DNA of 64,000 bases from Gemmobacter aquaticus (GTDB lineage Bacteria > Pseudomonadota > Alphaproteobacteria > Rhodobacterales > Rhodobacteraceae), in contig NZ_VOAK01000025.1 of assembly GCF_007859075.1 (NCBI RefSeq), positions 146,156-210,155 on the forward strand, read 5' to 3'. Each line of letters begins with the position of its first letter. Positions within the stretch are counted from its first letter, which is position 1. The notes beneath the pieces were generated by a model that was not told the origin of the DNA, ran no database searches, and saw only the letters and a program-made list of their open reading frames with translations. This document shows, piece by piece, positions 36,114-45,377 of the stretch. A program made the position numbers and the translations under genes.

Positions 36114-37553
36114 ATGAACGACCTTTCCAATGAAGCCGGTGACCCGACCCGCCGTGATGTGCTTGCCGGAGCCGCGGGCTTTCTGGCCGCGATCACTGGG
36201 CTTGCGGTGCTGGCTGACCCTGCCCGCGCGCAGGCTGTGCGCAAGCCGCATATCGTCTATATCCTCGCCGATGATCTGGGCTTTGCCGATGTGGGATTCC
36301 ACGGATCGGACATCGCGACCCCGAATATAGACCGTCTGGCCGCCGAAGGGGCGCGGCTCACGCAGTTTTACACGCAACCGCTCTGCACGCCGACCCGCGC
36401 GGCTCTGATGACGGGCCGCTGGCCGCTGCGCTACGGGTTGCAGACGGGGGTTATCCCTTCGGGTGCGGTCTACGGGCTTGACCTGAAGGAACGGATTCTG
36501 CCGCAGATCCTGAAAGACGTGGGCTATTCGACGGCGCTGGTCGGCAAATGGCATCTTGGGCATGGTGACCGCGCGCTTTGGCCGATGCAGCGGGGCTTTG
36601 ACTATTTCTACGGCCCGCTGGTCGGCGAGATCGATCACTTCAAGCATGAGGCCCATGGCGTCACCGACTGGTATCGTGGCAACGAACTTCTGGTCGAAGA
36701 GGGATATGACACCGACCTTTTCGGCGCTGATGCCGTCCGCATGATTGGTGCGCATGACGCCTCTGTGCCGCTCTTCCTCTATCTCGCCTTCACTGCGCCG
36801 CATACGCCCTATCAGGCGCCGGACCAGTGGCTCGAAAAATATGCCCATATCGAGGATAGCCAGCGTCGTGCCTATGCTGCGATGATCTCGGCGATGGATG
36901 ACCAGATCGGGCAGGTCGTGGCCGCACTGGAGGCAGCCGGCATGCGTGAGGATACGTTGATCGTCTTTCACAGCGACAATGGCGGCACGCGCAACAAGAT
37001 GTTTACCGGGGAGTCTGCGGTCGCGGGCGATCTGCCGCCCCGCAATGACCCGCTGCGCGAGGGCAAGGGCTCGCTCTATGAAGGGGGCACGCGCGTCGTG
37101 GCGCTGGCCAACTGGCCCGGACGCATCACCCCTGGCGAGACACAAGGCCCCATGCATGTGGTCGACATGCTGCCGACGCTTGCGGGACTTGCCGGTGCTG
37201 GCCTGACCGGAACCCAACCGCTTGACGGGGTCGATGTCTGGCAGACCGTTTCGGGCGGGCAACCCTCACCGCGTCAGGACATGGTCTACAACGTCGAACC
37301 CACACAAGGCGCACTGCGGGTGGGGGACTGGAAGCTGCACTGGATCCCGGCGCTGCCGCCGATGATCGAGCTGTTCGATCTTGCGAAAGATCCGGGCGAG
37401 ACGACCAACGTCGCGGATGAACATCCCGAGGTCGTCGCCGATCTGCAGGACCGCGTGATCGAACTGGCCCGCAGCATGGCTCCGCCCCTGTTCTATGGCA
37501 ACGCGCTGGCCGCCACGCTATCGGCCCCTCTGGCCACGCCGACGGATCCGTGA
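36114..37553 (+). CDS. Arylsulfatase (type I, formylglycine-dependent), Tat-exported
   Basis: 479 residues from ATG 36114. Tat signal TRRDVLAGAAGFLAA with cleavage near ADPARAQA. Metal-binding Asp53-Asp54 in ILADDLGFADVG; the sulfatase core CTPTRAALMTGRW places the nucleophile Cys91, which must be converted to formylglycine. Then VGKWHLGH, the calcium-site SDNGG and LYEGGTRV. This is the arylsulfatase A/B group, hydrolysing sulfate esters in the periplasm. CTPTR with Thr in place of Ser of CxPSR is found in some sulfatases. No maturation enzyme is adjacent; cytoplasmic maturation before Tat export is the inferred order. Confidence 0.94.
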   Translation: MNDLSNEAGDPTRRDVLAGAAGFLAAITGLAVLADPARAQAVRKPHIVYILADDLGFADVGFHGSDIATPNIDRLAAEGARLTQFYTQPLCTPTRAALMTGRWPLRYGLQTGVIPSGAVYGLDLKERILPQILKDVGYSTALVGKWHLGHGDRALWPMQRGFDYFYGPLVGEIDHFKHEAHGVTDWYRGNELLVEEGYDTDLFGADAVRMIGAHDASVPLFLYLAFTAPHTPYQAPDQWLEKYAHIEDSQRRAYAAMISAMDDQIGQVVAALEAAGMREDTLIVFHSDNGGTRNKMFTGESAVAGDLPPRNDPLREGKGSLYEGGTRVVALANWPGRITPGETQGPMHVVDMLPTLAGLAGAGLTGTQPLDGVDVWQTVSGGQPSPRQDMVYNVEPTQGALRVGDWKLHWIPALPPMIELFDLAKDPGETTNVADEHPEVVADLQDRVIELARSMAPPLFYGNALAATLSAPLATPTDP

Positions 37554-38032
37554 TCGGCGTTTGATGATCGCCGGGGCTGCCAACGGGCGGGGCAAAACGC
37601 CTGCCAGAAGGCGGCCCCTCCTCCGCGATTCACGCTATTGAATGAATGTCGCTGGCGAGCAGCGCCCTCTCTGACTGACCGTCGGTCAGACAGGGCCGCA
37701 TCGGCCAAGCCCCAATAGAACAGCCTTCATGGGCTGTTTTCTGACATTTCTCACCCCCGCAGAGCCACGGCGCGCCGTGCGGCTTTGGTTCGGGCCCTGT
37801 CCAGCGGCGCATAAATGGGTCGCTTCGGGGGCCAAGCGTTCAGGTCCATCGTCATCGGTGATGGACGCGCCGCAAAAGAATCAATCGGCAGGTGAAATAT
37901 TCATCCATCTGGCTGATGCCCGGCATGGGACGATTCCGCAGACTGAAGGGGAACCAGAAGCAGTGCGCTGCGGTTCGAACATTCCCTCCCGGTTCTTCAG
38001 AACCGCTGTTCATGTCATCGAAGGAGTATTTC
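37554..38032. other. 479-bp leader/intergenic region before the Tad locus
   Basis: No gene recognised; the open frames here lack similarity and ribosome sites. It holds the palindrome at 37675-37689 and presumably the promoter of the flp gene. GC falls slightly toward the flp start. Confidence 0.6.
37675..37689. promoter_or_regulatory. Perfect palindrome CTGACCG-T-CGGTCAG
   Basis: 15-bp perfect dyad in the gap between the sulfatase and flp. The TGACCG/CGGTCA half-sites are like operators of many TetR-family repressors. No TetR gene is in the window. Confidence 0.5.
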
Positions 38033-38215
38033 ATGCGTACCCAGCTTAGCCAGCTTCTCCGCCGTTTCGCCCGCGATGATCGCGGCGTCACGCTTGTCGA
38101 ATACGGCATTGCCCTGATCCTCGCGATCGCCGTGGGTACCACGGCACTGACCAACCTCGGTGACGAGGTTGAGGACCAGATGGGAGATGCAGAAACCCTG
38201 ATGGCAGACGGTTGA
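38033..38215 (+). CDS. flp: Flp-family type IVb pilin
   Basis: 60 residues, AAGGAG upstream. The prepilin leader MRTQLSQLLRRFARDDRG is followed by the processed helix VTLVEYGIALILAIAVG. Gly18 is the cleavage site with Glu23-Tyr24 at +5/+6, the Flp signature. After cleavage by CpaA the subunits assemble into thin bundled adhesion pili used for surface attachment. First gene of the Tad locus. A strong stem-loop directly after the stop may protect the pilin message or limit read-through. Confidence 0.95.
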   Translation: MRTQLSQLLRRFARDDRGVTLVEYGIALILAIAVGTTALTNLGDEVEDQMGDAETLMADG

Positions 38216-38233
38216 TCTTCATCTGTCTGCCGG

Positions 38234-38262
38234 CCGGCCCGCTCAACCCCGTTGCGGGCCGG
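38234..38262 (+). terminator. Stem-loop between flp and cpaB
   Basis: 9-bp perfect stem CCGGCCCGC / GCGGGCCGG with an 11-nt loop and only a weak TTAT after it. Better suited to partial termination or mRNA stabilisation than full termination, giving more pilin than assembly proteins. Confidence 0.65.
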
Positions 38263-38289
38263 TTATCCCTCTAGTCCGGAGTAGCCGTC

Positions 38290-39105
38290 ATGGGTTTGCG
38301 TTCCCTTCTTGTCGCCGTCGCCGGGGTCGCGCTGGCCGGGGCCTCGGCCTATGCGACGCGCGAGTATCTAGCGCCGGGCACGGCAACCGCGGCGCCCGAG
38401 CGGGGCCCCGATCTGGTTTCTCTGGTGGTGGCAGGCGCGGACATTCCGCTGGGTCAACCCATCGTGCCGCAGGTGCTTTCCACCATCCCCTGGCCGCGCG
38501 AGGCCTTTCCCCCCGGCGCCTTCCGCAATCCAGAGAATCTGTTGCCCGCGCAGGGTGAGCAGCCACGCCGCGCGACCTACAACATCGCCAAGGGGGATAT
38601 CCTGCTTGCGTCCAAGGTGTCCGGCTTTGGCGACAAGGTGACCATCGTTCAGGCGCTTGGCCCGAACCTGCGCGCCATGGCGATCAAGGTGGGGGCAGAG
38701 ACGGCAGTGGGCGGGTTCGTCACCCCCGGAGATACGGTCGATATCGTGCTGACACAGGGCCGCGAGGCTGACCTGAGTGCCGTGACCATCCTGCAGAACA
38801 TCCGGGTTCTGGGCGTTGATCAGGACGCCGATGTCAAACGCGACCAGCCCGAAGTGGCCCGGACAGTCACCGTCGAGGTCACGCCCGCGCAGGGCCAGAT
38901 CCTCGCACTGGCCCAGCAGGCCGGAACATTGCGCCTGTCACTGCGCGCGCTTGACGAAGCCAAGGACACCGAGCTGCGCGCCGTCAAACTGGGCGACCTT
39001 CTCGAAGCTCCCGAACCCGTCGCAGCTGCCCCGACAGAGGCACCGAAGGTGAACCGCATCAAGGTTCGCCGCGCGAACGAGGTCGAGGTCGTCGAGCTCA
39101 ACTGA
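38290..39105 (+). CDS. cpaB: Flp pilus assembly protein CpaB/RcpC
   Basis: 271 residues. N-terminal membrane helix (SLLVAVAGVALAGASAYAT), a SAF domain (SLVVAGADIPLGQPIVPQVL), the RcpC/CpaB core (GDILLASKVSGFG, RAMAIKVGAETAVGGFVTPGDTVDIVLT), and a C-terminal TVEVTPAQGQILALAQQAGTLRLSLR. It is a periplasmic part of the Tad machine, normally working with the CpaC/RcpA secretin, which is not encoded here. The GTG-free ATG start at 38290 is 74 bp after flp. Confidence 0.94.
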   Translation: MGLRSLLVAVAGVALAGASAYATREYLAPGTATAAPERGPDLVSLVVAGADIPLGQPIVPQVLSTIPWPREAFPPGAFRNPENLLPAQGEQPRRATYNIAKGDILLASKVSGFGDKVTIVQALGPNLRAMAIKVGAETAVGGFVTPGDTVDIVLTQGREADLSAVTILQNIRVLGVDQDADVKRDQPEVARTVTVEVTPAQGQILALAQQAGTLRLSLRALDEAKDTELRAVKLGDLLEAPEPVAAAPTEAPKVNRIKVRRANEVEVVELN

Positions 39106-39178
39106 TTGCTACAAGTCGTTGTTTTCAAATGCGCCCCCTGCGTCGGGTGGCCGCGTCTCGCTTTATCGGGTTCATGCC

Positions 39179-40636
39179 ATGTCAGTTGCCCATATCAAAG
39201 CATTTGCCAAGGACGAACATGGCACGGTCCTTGTGTTCTGGGCCATGTCCCTCGCGGTCATGCTGGGCTTTGTCGCGCTGTCCTTTGACTTTGGCCGCAT
39301 CGCGTCAACCAAATCCGAATTGCAGGCCTTTGCCGATCACGTGGCCCTCGCGGCCGCGGGCGAACTGGACGGTCAGGACGATGCGATCACCCGTGCCCAG
39401 GCTGCCGCAGCCGACATGATTACCGACCGGCAGACCTTTGGGGCAGGCGGCCAGACGCTGGATGTGATCGACTATACCTTGACCTTCCTCTCGGCCCTGC
39501 CAGACGGCGATACCGAAGCGCTGACCGACATCACGACGGACCCGGTCGATGCTCTGTACGTGCAGGCAACTGTGGCGCCACGCAATGTGGACACGCCCTT
39601 TGCCGATGCGCTGTTCGGTCTGCGCGGGGGTGTTGCGCCCGAGGCAAACGTGGGCGCGACGGCTGTCGCGGGCTTTACCCAATACGCCTGCGACATCACC
39701 CCATTGATGTTTTGCTTGCCAAGTCCCGGCTACAAGGCAGACGAAAATGTGGGCGATCTGATCCGGCTCAGGTCAGGCGGCAGTGGGGCCGCCTGGGGCC
39801 CCGGTGACTTCGGTTTTCTGGACCCCGACAAGGAAGAGGTCGATCCAACCGGCCCCTGCGCAGGACTATCGGGCAATCGGCTGGATGCCTGCCTGATCGG
39901 CGCGGAACGCAGCATCACCCGTTGTTTCGCGCAGCGCGGCGTTGACACAGAGCCCGGCCAGAAGGTTGGCATCGAGGACGCGATCTTCAATGTGCGCTTC
40001 GACATCTACAAGGCGACGATGAACGGTCGTCGCAACGACCCGAATTATCGCCCCGCGCCGAATGTCATCAAGGGCATCGTGCCCCGCAGTGGTGGTGCCT
40101 GCATTGGCAACAGCGAGCGGGTGTCTCCTGATACCATGGGACTGCCGCGGGACGATTGCTTTGCCTCCGGGTCCTGCTCGCGCTTTGGTGACGGCAACTG
40201 GAGCGCAGGCCGCACGGCCTATGTCGCCACAAACTATGATGGCGCAGGTCCAATCGTTCCGGCGGGCGCCACGCGCTACGAATACTACCTGGCCGAAATC
40301 GCGGCGGCAGGTGGCCCCGGATCGCGTGCCGCAATCCTGACAGACCGCGCTGAAACGGGCCGTGCATCCTGTGCGCCCGCTGCCTCGCCTGACCCGGAAC
40401 GCCGGATTGTGGTCGCAGCCGCAATCGACTGCACCGCGCATCCCGTCAGCGGGCGGACGACAAACATCCCCGTTGAAGAGTTCTTCCGCCTGTTTCTGAC
40501 AGAGCCCGTGGGGCAGGACGCAAGCTCACCCCCACGACTTGATTTGTGGGTCGAGGTGGTCGGATCGGCGCAAGGCAATGGCGGATCGGGTGGGAACGGA
40601 GGGATCGTCCATGACGTCGTCCAGCTCTTCCGCTGA
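39179..40636 (+). CDS. TadG-like pilus assembly protein
   Basis: 485 residues from ATG 39179. The N-terminal Tad domain DEHGTVLVFWAMSLAVMLGFVALSFDFGR has a pseudopilin-like hydrophobic helix, then STKSELQAFADHVALAAAGELDG, the conserved TadG/TadE link region. The remaining 400 residues are periplasmic and contain many cysteines (PLMFCLPSPGYK, GPCAGLSG, CFASGSC). TadG proteins anchor or regulate the pilus in the envelope. A 60-bp longer start at 39119 is possible. It overlaps the next TadE gene by 26 bp. Confidence 0.86.
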   Translation: MSVAHIKAFAKDEHGTVLVFWAMSLAVMLGFVALSFDFGRIASTKSELQAFADHVALAAAGELDGQDDAITRAQAAAADMITDRQTFGAGGQTLDVIDYTLTFLSALPDGDTEALTDITTDPVDALYVQATVAPRNVDTPFADALFGLRGGVAPEANVGATAVAGFTQYACDITPLMFCLPSPGYKADENVGDLIRLRSGGSGAAWGPGDFGFLDPDKEEVDPTGPCAGLSGNRLDACLIGAERSITRCFAQRGVDTEPGQKVGIEDAIFNVRFDIYKATMNGRRNDPNYRPAPNVIKGIVPRSGGACIGNSERVSPDTMGLPRDDCFASGSCSRFGDGNWSAGRTAYVATNYDGAGPIVPAGATRYEYYLAEIAAAGGPGSRAAILTDRAETGRASCAPAASPDPERRIVVAAAIDCTAHPVSGRTTNIPVEEFFRLFLTEPVGQDASSPPRLDLWVEVVGSAQGNGGSGGNGGIVHDVVQLFR

Positions 40637-41132
40637 ACATCGCCCCAAGGGCCTTGGCCTGAGCCGCTTCTGGCGTTCTGAGCGCGGCGCGATCCTCGTC
40701 GAGTTCGCGTTGGTCCTTCCGATGATGCTTTTGGTATTCGCTGTCATCGTCGAGGGCAGCCGGATGATGTGGTCCTATCAGGCGGCGATTTCTGGCGTGC
40801 GTGATGCAACGCGCTATCTGGCGCGTATCCTGCCATCGGATATCTGCGCAAGCGGCGGGACGGCAGACAGCTATGCCGGCACGATCACCGCCATCGTCGA
40901 CCGCAGCATCTCTGGTGGGTCAGTCGTGCCGGGCGGGATCACGATTCAGACTGTCACACCGTCATTCACTTGCCACGAAGGCAGCTATCGCGGCGGCAAT
41001 GTTGCGGTGGCGGAGGTGGCAGCCCAGGTCGAGATCACATTCCCGCTGGTCCGTGTGTTGCAGTTCTTTGGCGCAGCGTCCGAGCGCTTTACGACCACGA
41101 TCACCGACAGATCACGGGTGTTTGGCGCATGA
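40611..41132 (+). CDS. TadE/TadF-like pseudopilin 1
   Basis: 173 residues from ATG 40611. A Ser-rich polar N-terminus precedes the TadE signature RSERGAILVEFALVLPMMLLVFAVIVEGSRM, then WSYQAAISGVRDATRYLAR. TadE and TadF are minor pseudopilins processed by the prepilin peptidase and needed for Flp pilus assembly. The start lies inside the end of the TadG-like gene, and the stop overlaps the next gene by 4 nt. Confidence 0.88.
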   Translation: MTSSSSSAEHRPKGLGLSRFWRSERGAILVEFALVLPMMLLVFAVIVEGSRMMWSYQAAISGVRDATRYLARILPSDICASGGTADSYAGTITAIVDRSISGGSVVPGGITIQTVTPSFTCHEGSYRGGNVAVAEVAAQVEITFPLVRVLQFFGAASERFTTTITDRSRVFGA

Positions 41133-41770
41133 GACAGAAACCCATGCTCAGTCTGCTTTACAGGGTCATGCGGGACGAGCGCGGCGGCGTTCTGGTTGAG
41201 CTTGCCATGGTTCTGCCGGTGTTTCTCTTGCTTTTGTTCGGTCTGATCGACTTTGGCCGCATGGGCTATGAATACGTCATGGCCAGCAAGGCAACCAACG
41301 TTGCCGCGCGTCTGGCCGTCGCGCGCCCGCCTGTTTGCCCCGGCGTCGCAGAGCGCAACGAGCGCGGATCAACCGGCGCGCTTCCGGTGCCGCCACGCTT
41401 CGGCACGGCCTGCGGATCTGCCGCAGGGGTCTGCGCCGCCCCCGCAACGGTGACGTGCCTCGCCTCGCTGGATGATCCGACCGTGACCGAGATCTGGGGG
41501 CGGATCGAGGGGCTGATGCCCGGCTATGCCGCGCCAGAGAACCTGCGCTTCAGCTATAGCGCAGACCAGAACCTCGGCTTTCTCGGCGGGCCCTATGTCC
41601 CGGTCGTCACGGTCGAGGTGGTCGATCTTGATTTCCGTTTCGCATCACCGCTCGGCGCGCTGTCCAGCTTTGCCGGCGGCGATTGGGCAGGTTTTTCACC
41701 CACCATTCCATTCCCGGCCATGAGCAGTTCGCTGCCGGCGGAAGATCTTGCATTGGGAGAGGCCGGATGA
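41129..41770 (+). CDS. TadE/TadF-like pseudopilin 2
   Basis: 213 residues from ATG 41129 (ATGA overlap with the previous stop). RDERGGVLVELAMVLPVFLLLLFGLIDFGRMGYEY is the TadE signature, with Gly/Glu of the processing site. The C-terminal periplasmic region has four cysteines (PPVCPG, FGTACGS, GVCAAP, VTCLAS) that could form disulphides. Paralogue of the preceding gene. Confidence 0.88.
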   Translation: MRQKPMLSLLYRVMRDERGGVLVELAMVLPVFLLLLFGLIDFGRMGYEYVMASKATNVAARLAVARPPVCPGVAERNERGSTGALPVPPRFGTACGSAAGVCAAPATVTCLASLDDPTVTEIWGRIEGLMPGYAAPENLRFSYSADQNLGFLGGPYVPVVTVEVVDLDFRFASPLGALSSFAGGDWAGFSPTIPFPAMSSSLPAEDLALGEAG

Positions 41771-43005
41771 GTGCGCTTTTTGACGAAAGGAACGATCCGA
41801 TGCCGAACGTTCAGTCGATGCTTGTCGTCACGCGTGACGGGGCGCTGACAGAGGGTCTGGACCACGTCGAGACGACTGGCAAGCCGATCAGCCTGACGGC
41901 CGAAACCGGTCACCTCGCCAGACTGAACGGTCGCGTTCAACAAATGGCGCGCGACAAGGATGTGATTGTTGTCCAGACCGACCCGCACGATCCCGACGAC
42001 ATCGCGGCGCTGCGCGTCCTTGTGCGGTCCAAGCGGCCCGGAGCGTCAGTCGTCGCGCTGGCCGACGAAAACCTTTCGCTTGCCGATGTGCAGCTTCTGA
42101 ATGATGCGGGTGTCGAGCGGGTACTGCCTGTTCCTCACTCGGCGGACGCGCTTGTGTCAGAGCTGTCCCGCATTGGCGCGGCGCGCCAGGTGACAAGTCC
42201 AGTCGCATCGACCCCATCGAAGGCGGCAGGCCGCATTATCGCAACGCTGCCCGCGCGGGGTGGCATTGGCGCCACGACGCTTTCGGTGAACCTGGCAGAA
42301 AGCCTTGCCGCGCCACGTGGTTTCGGCCGTTCAAAGACCCGTGCGAAGGTGGCTCTGGTCGATCTTGACCTGCAGTTCGGGTCAGTCGGATCGATGCTCG
42401 ATCTGCCCGAACATGATGCGCTGGCACGTCTGGCGGGTGAGGGTACGCTGCCCGACGTCACCTTTCTGCGGCAGGCGATGTTGGACCACCCATCAGGTCT
42501 GCGCGTCATGCCCGCGCCGTCGACCTTTGTCCCTCAGGATGCGCTTGGCGTGGCGCAGGTCGCCGCCATCATCGATGTGCTGCGTACCGAGTTCGATTAC
42601 GTGGTGATCGATCTTCCCCATGCCGTGGCGCGCTGGATAGAGCCCGTGATCTCAGCCGCGGATATGGTGCTGCTGGTAGCTGACCTCTCGGTGCCTGTCG
42701 TGCGGCAAGGCAGACGGCTGACCGAACTTCTGACTGCAGACAACCCGTCCGTTCCCCTGCGTCTTGTCGCCAGCCGTGAGGACAAGCCCATGTTCCGCTC
42801 GTCCACCCAGCGTGAGGCAGAGCGCGCGCTTGAACGCCCTGTCTGGGCCTGGCTTCCGCCCGATCCGAAACATGCACGCGCCGCCGCCGATCAGGGCCGT
42901 CCCCTCAGGGCAGTTGGTGGTGTTTTGTCAAAGGCAATCAACCGTTTGGCACGGCAGGTCGAGCGCGAGCTCAACACGTCGTCCGCAGTAGCGAAAGGGG
43001 TCTGA
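41767..43005 (+). CDS. cpaE: TadZ/CpaE-like pilus localisation ATPase
   Basis: 412 residues. The N-terminal receiver-like domain (about 20-135; VVQTDPHDPDDIAALRVLVRS) lacks a clear phospho-acceptor, followed by a MinD/ParA-type domain with the deviant P-loop ARGGIGATTLSVNLAE. The usual Walker lysine of GGxGKTT is replaced by Ala, as in many TadZ/CpaE proteins. It places the Tad machine at its site on the membrane. The start overlaps the TadE-like gene by 4 nt. Confidence 0.9.
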   Translation: MSALFDERNDPMPNVQSMLVVTRDGALTEGLDHVETTGKPISLTAETGHLARLNGRVQQMARDKDVIVVQTDPHDPDDIAALRVLVRSKRPGASVVALADENLSLADVQLLNDAGVERVLPVPHSADALVSELSRIGAARQVTSPVASTPSKAAGRIIATLPARGGIGATTLSVNLAESLAAPRGFGRSKTRAKVALVDLDLQFGSVGSMLDLPEHDALARLAGEGTLPDVTFLRQAMLDHPSGLRVMPAPSTFVPQDALGVAQVAAIIDVLRTEFDYVVIDLPHAVARWIEPVISAADMVLLVADLSVPVVRQGRRLTELLTADNPSVPLRLVASREDKPMFRSSTQREAERALERPVWAWLPPDPKHARAAADQGRPLRAVGGVLSKAINRLARQVERELNTSSAVAKGV

Positions 43006-43008
43006 GCC

Positions 43009-44400
43009 GTGTTCAAGAGTTTTCCGTCGATCAATGGCCAACGCCCCACGAATGTTGTCCCCCTCGGGGTTTCGCCGGCCCCGACCGACCAAGGCCAGCT
43101 GTCGGTCAATCCGCCGCTTGACGCGAACCTGCAGGCGCGGCTCGAACTGAAAAGCCACTTGCACGAGGTGCTGCTCGACCGGCTGAACCTTTCGGTTATC
43201 GACAAGGTTCAGCCGGAAGAGTTGCGCCGGGAAGTGGCGAGCCTTGTGTCCAAGGTTCTGTCCGATGAGGGCAAGGCCATGCGGTCGGAAGAGTTTCGCG
43301 CCCTGATCGACGAGATCCTTGACGAGGTTCTGGGCTTCGGCCCGCTTGAGCCGCTTTTGGCGGATCCATCGGTCAATGATATCCTCGTGAACTCGCATCG
43401 CGTGGTCTATGTCGAGCGCAACGGCGTCCTGGAAAAGACCCGCGTGAGGTTTCGCGACGAACGCCACCTGCTCAGGATCATCGACAAGATCGTCTCGCAG
43501 GTTGGCCGCAGGATCGATGAAAGCCAGCCTTGGGTTGATGCCCGCCTGCCCGATGGCAGCAGGGTCAATGCGATCATCCGTCCCTGTGCTATCGACGGAC
43601 CATCGATGTCGATCCGTAAATTCTCGCGCAATCCACTGACCTTCGATCGCCTTGTCGAGGTCGGTGCGCTGACCCCGACGGCCGCGCGGTTCCTGCAGAA
43701 GTTGGTCGAGGCACGGCTGAACGTTCTGATTTCCGGCGGGACAGGCTCGGGTAAGACGACCATGCTGAACGCGATGTCATCCTTTATCGGTCGGGCCGAA
43801 CGGATCGTGACGATCGAGGACGCAGCAGAGCTTCAACTGCAACAAGAGCATGTCGTTCGTCTTGAAACCCGCCCGCCATCGCCCGGCGGGGCCAATGCCG
43901 TGACCCAACGCGATCTGGTGCGCAATGCCCTTCGGATGCGGCCCGACCGCATCGTGGTGGGCGAGGTTCGCGGCGCCGAGACCTTTGACATGCTGCAGGC
44001 GATGAACACCGGCCATGACGGATCAATGACCACCGTTCACGCCAACTCGGCCCGTGATGCGCTTGGCCGGATCGAGCAGATGGTCACCATGACCGGGATC
44101 GAGTTTCCACTCTCTGCCCTGCGCGCGCAGATTGCGTCAGGCATCCATTTCGTTGTGCAGCTCAGCCGTCTCGGGGATGGCCGGCGCAAGGTAATGAGCA
44201 TTTCCGAAATCACCGGGATGGAGGGGCAGATCGTCACCATGCAGGACATCTTCCTGTATCGCAAACGTGGCCGGGCCGAAAACGGCGACGTCCAGGGTGA
44301 AATGACAGCCACCGGCATCCGCCCCCGCTGTGCCAACCAGATCATCGCCTCGGGCATTGACCTTCCGGCAGAGATGTTCCGGCCTGAAGGGGGCGCATGA
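43009..44400 (+). CDS. cpaF: Tad secretion ATPase CpaF/TadA
   Basis: 463 residues, type II/IV secretion ATPase that powers pilus assembly from the cytoplasm. Visible: [19 protein letters not shown], Walker [13 protein letters not shown] (Lys249), the Asp box [20 protein letters not shown], the His box [17 protein letters not shown], and the ATPase arginines in [20 protein letters not shown]. It starts 3 bp after cpaE; the stop overlaps tadB. Confidence 0.96.
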   Translation: MFKSFPSINGQRPTNVVPLGVSPAPTDQGQLSVNPPLDANLQARLELKSHLHEVLLDRLNLSVIDKVQPEELRREVASLVSKVLSDEGKAMRSEEFRALIDEILDEVLGFGPLEPLLADPSVNDILVNSHRVVYVERNGVLEKTRVRFRDERHLLRIIDKIVSQVGRRIDESQPWVDARLPDGSRVNAIIRPCAIDGPSMSIRKFSRNPLTFDRLVEVGALTPTAARFLQKLVEARLNVLISGGTGSGKTTMLNAMSSFIGRAERIVTIEDAAELQLQQEHVVRLETRPPSPGGANAVTQRDLVRNALRMRPDRIVVGEVRGAETFDMLQAMNTGHDGSMTTVHANSARDALGRIEQMVTMTGIEFPLSALRAQIASGIHFVVQLSRLGDGRRKVMSISEITGMEGQIVTMQDIFLYRKRGRAENGDVQGEMTATGIRPRCANQIIASGIDLPAEMFRPEGGA

Positions 44401-45365
44401 TGGTAACGCCGCTTCTGACGCTCGATCTGATCCTGCCGGTCGTCTCGTTTCTGGGTGTCTTGCTCGCCTATGAAGGTATCCGTCAATTCTTCTCGGGATA
44501 CGAGGCTCCCGGTGACGTGCGCAATCGTCGGATGCGCATGATCGCCCGTGGCGCAAATGGCGAGGATGTCCTGCGCATTCTGAAATCGAGGCCTGACACG
44601 TGGCTTCTGTCGGGCATACCCTTCATCGGCACCCTTCCTCAAGACCTGCGCCTTGCGGGTATTTCGCAGCCTGCGGGGCGGCTTGCATTGCTTTCGGTCA
44701 TATTGACCGTCGTGCTGGCGCTTGCGGCCAGCAAGCTGATTTCGCTTGTTTTTGCGTTACCTTTTGCGGTGTTTGTCTTCATGGTCATCCCAGTTGCCAC
44801 GCTGCACATCGCAGCCAGACGGCGGCTCGAAACCTTGACGCGGCAATTGCCCGACGCGCTGGATCTTATGGCGCGCGGGCTGCGTGTCGGGCATCCGCTG
44901 AACACCACAATGGCCTCGGTCGCGCGGGAAATGGCTGACCCCATCGCCTCCGAATTCGGCGTGATGGTTGATCAGATCGCCTATGGCGACGAGCTGGTCG
45001 ATGCCTTCCGCGATCTTGCTGATCGGGCGGATACCGAGGACACGCGGTTCCTTGCCGTCAGCGTCGCGATCCAGCACGGGACCGGAGGGGATCTGGCGCG
45101 CATGCTGTCAACCCTGTCGCGGGTGATCCGCGACCGGCTGACCATGCGTCGCAAGATCAAGGCAATCTCGGCTGAAGGCCGGCTTTCAGCGCTGATCCTG
45201 TCGTTGATTCCCGTCATCATCGTCGTTCTGATGACGGTCCTGGTGCCCAGCTACTACGGCGACATCAGTGGAGATCCGCTGTTCCGCCCGACCGCAATCT
45301 TCGTCGTGGTCCTGGTCGTCGCCAATGCGATCACCATGAACCGGCTTGTGAACTTCAAGTTCTAG
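44397..45365 (+). CDS. tadB: Tad inner-membrane platform protein TadB
   Basis: 322 residues. An N-terminal membrane helix, two further helices near 95-125 (LSVILTVVLALAASKLISLVF), and the T2SF/GspF domain LPDALDLMARGLRVGHPLNTTMASVAREM and VAIQHGTGGDLARMLSTLSRVIRDR. The C-terminal membrane hairpin is LSLIPVIIVVLMTVLVPSYY. Forms the platform with TadC on which CpaF acts. Starts at ATG 44397 overlapping the cpaF stop; ATG 44400 is the adjacent alternative. Confidence 0.93.
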   Translation: MMVTPLLTLDLILPVVSFLGVLLAYEGIRQFFSGYEAPGDVRNRRMRMIARGANGEDVLRILKSRPDTWLLSGIPFIGTLPQDLRLAGISQPAGRLALLSVILTVVLALAASKLISLVFALPFAVFVFMVIPVATLHIAARRRLETLTRQLPDALDLMARGLRVGHPLNTTMASVAREMADPIASEFGVMVDQIAYGDELVDAFRDLADRADTEDTRFLAVSVAIQHGTGGDLARMLSTLSRVIRDRLTMRRKIKAISAEGRLSALILSLIPVIIVVLMTVLVPSYYGDISGDPLFRPTAIFVVVLVVANAITMNRLVNFKF

Positions 45366-45377
45366 GGGGCGAATGCC

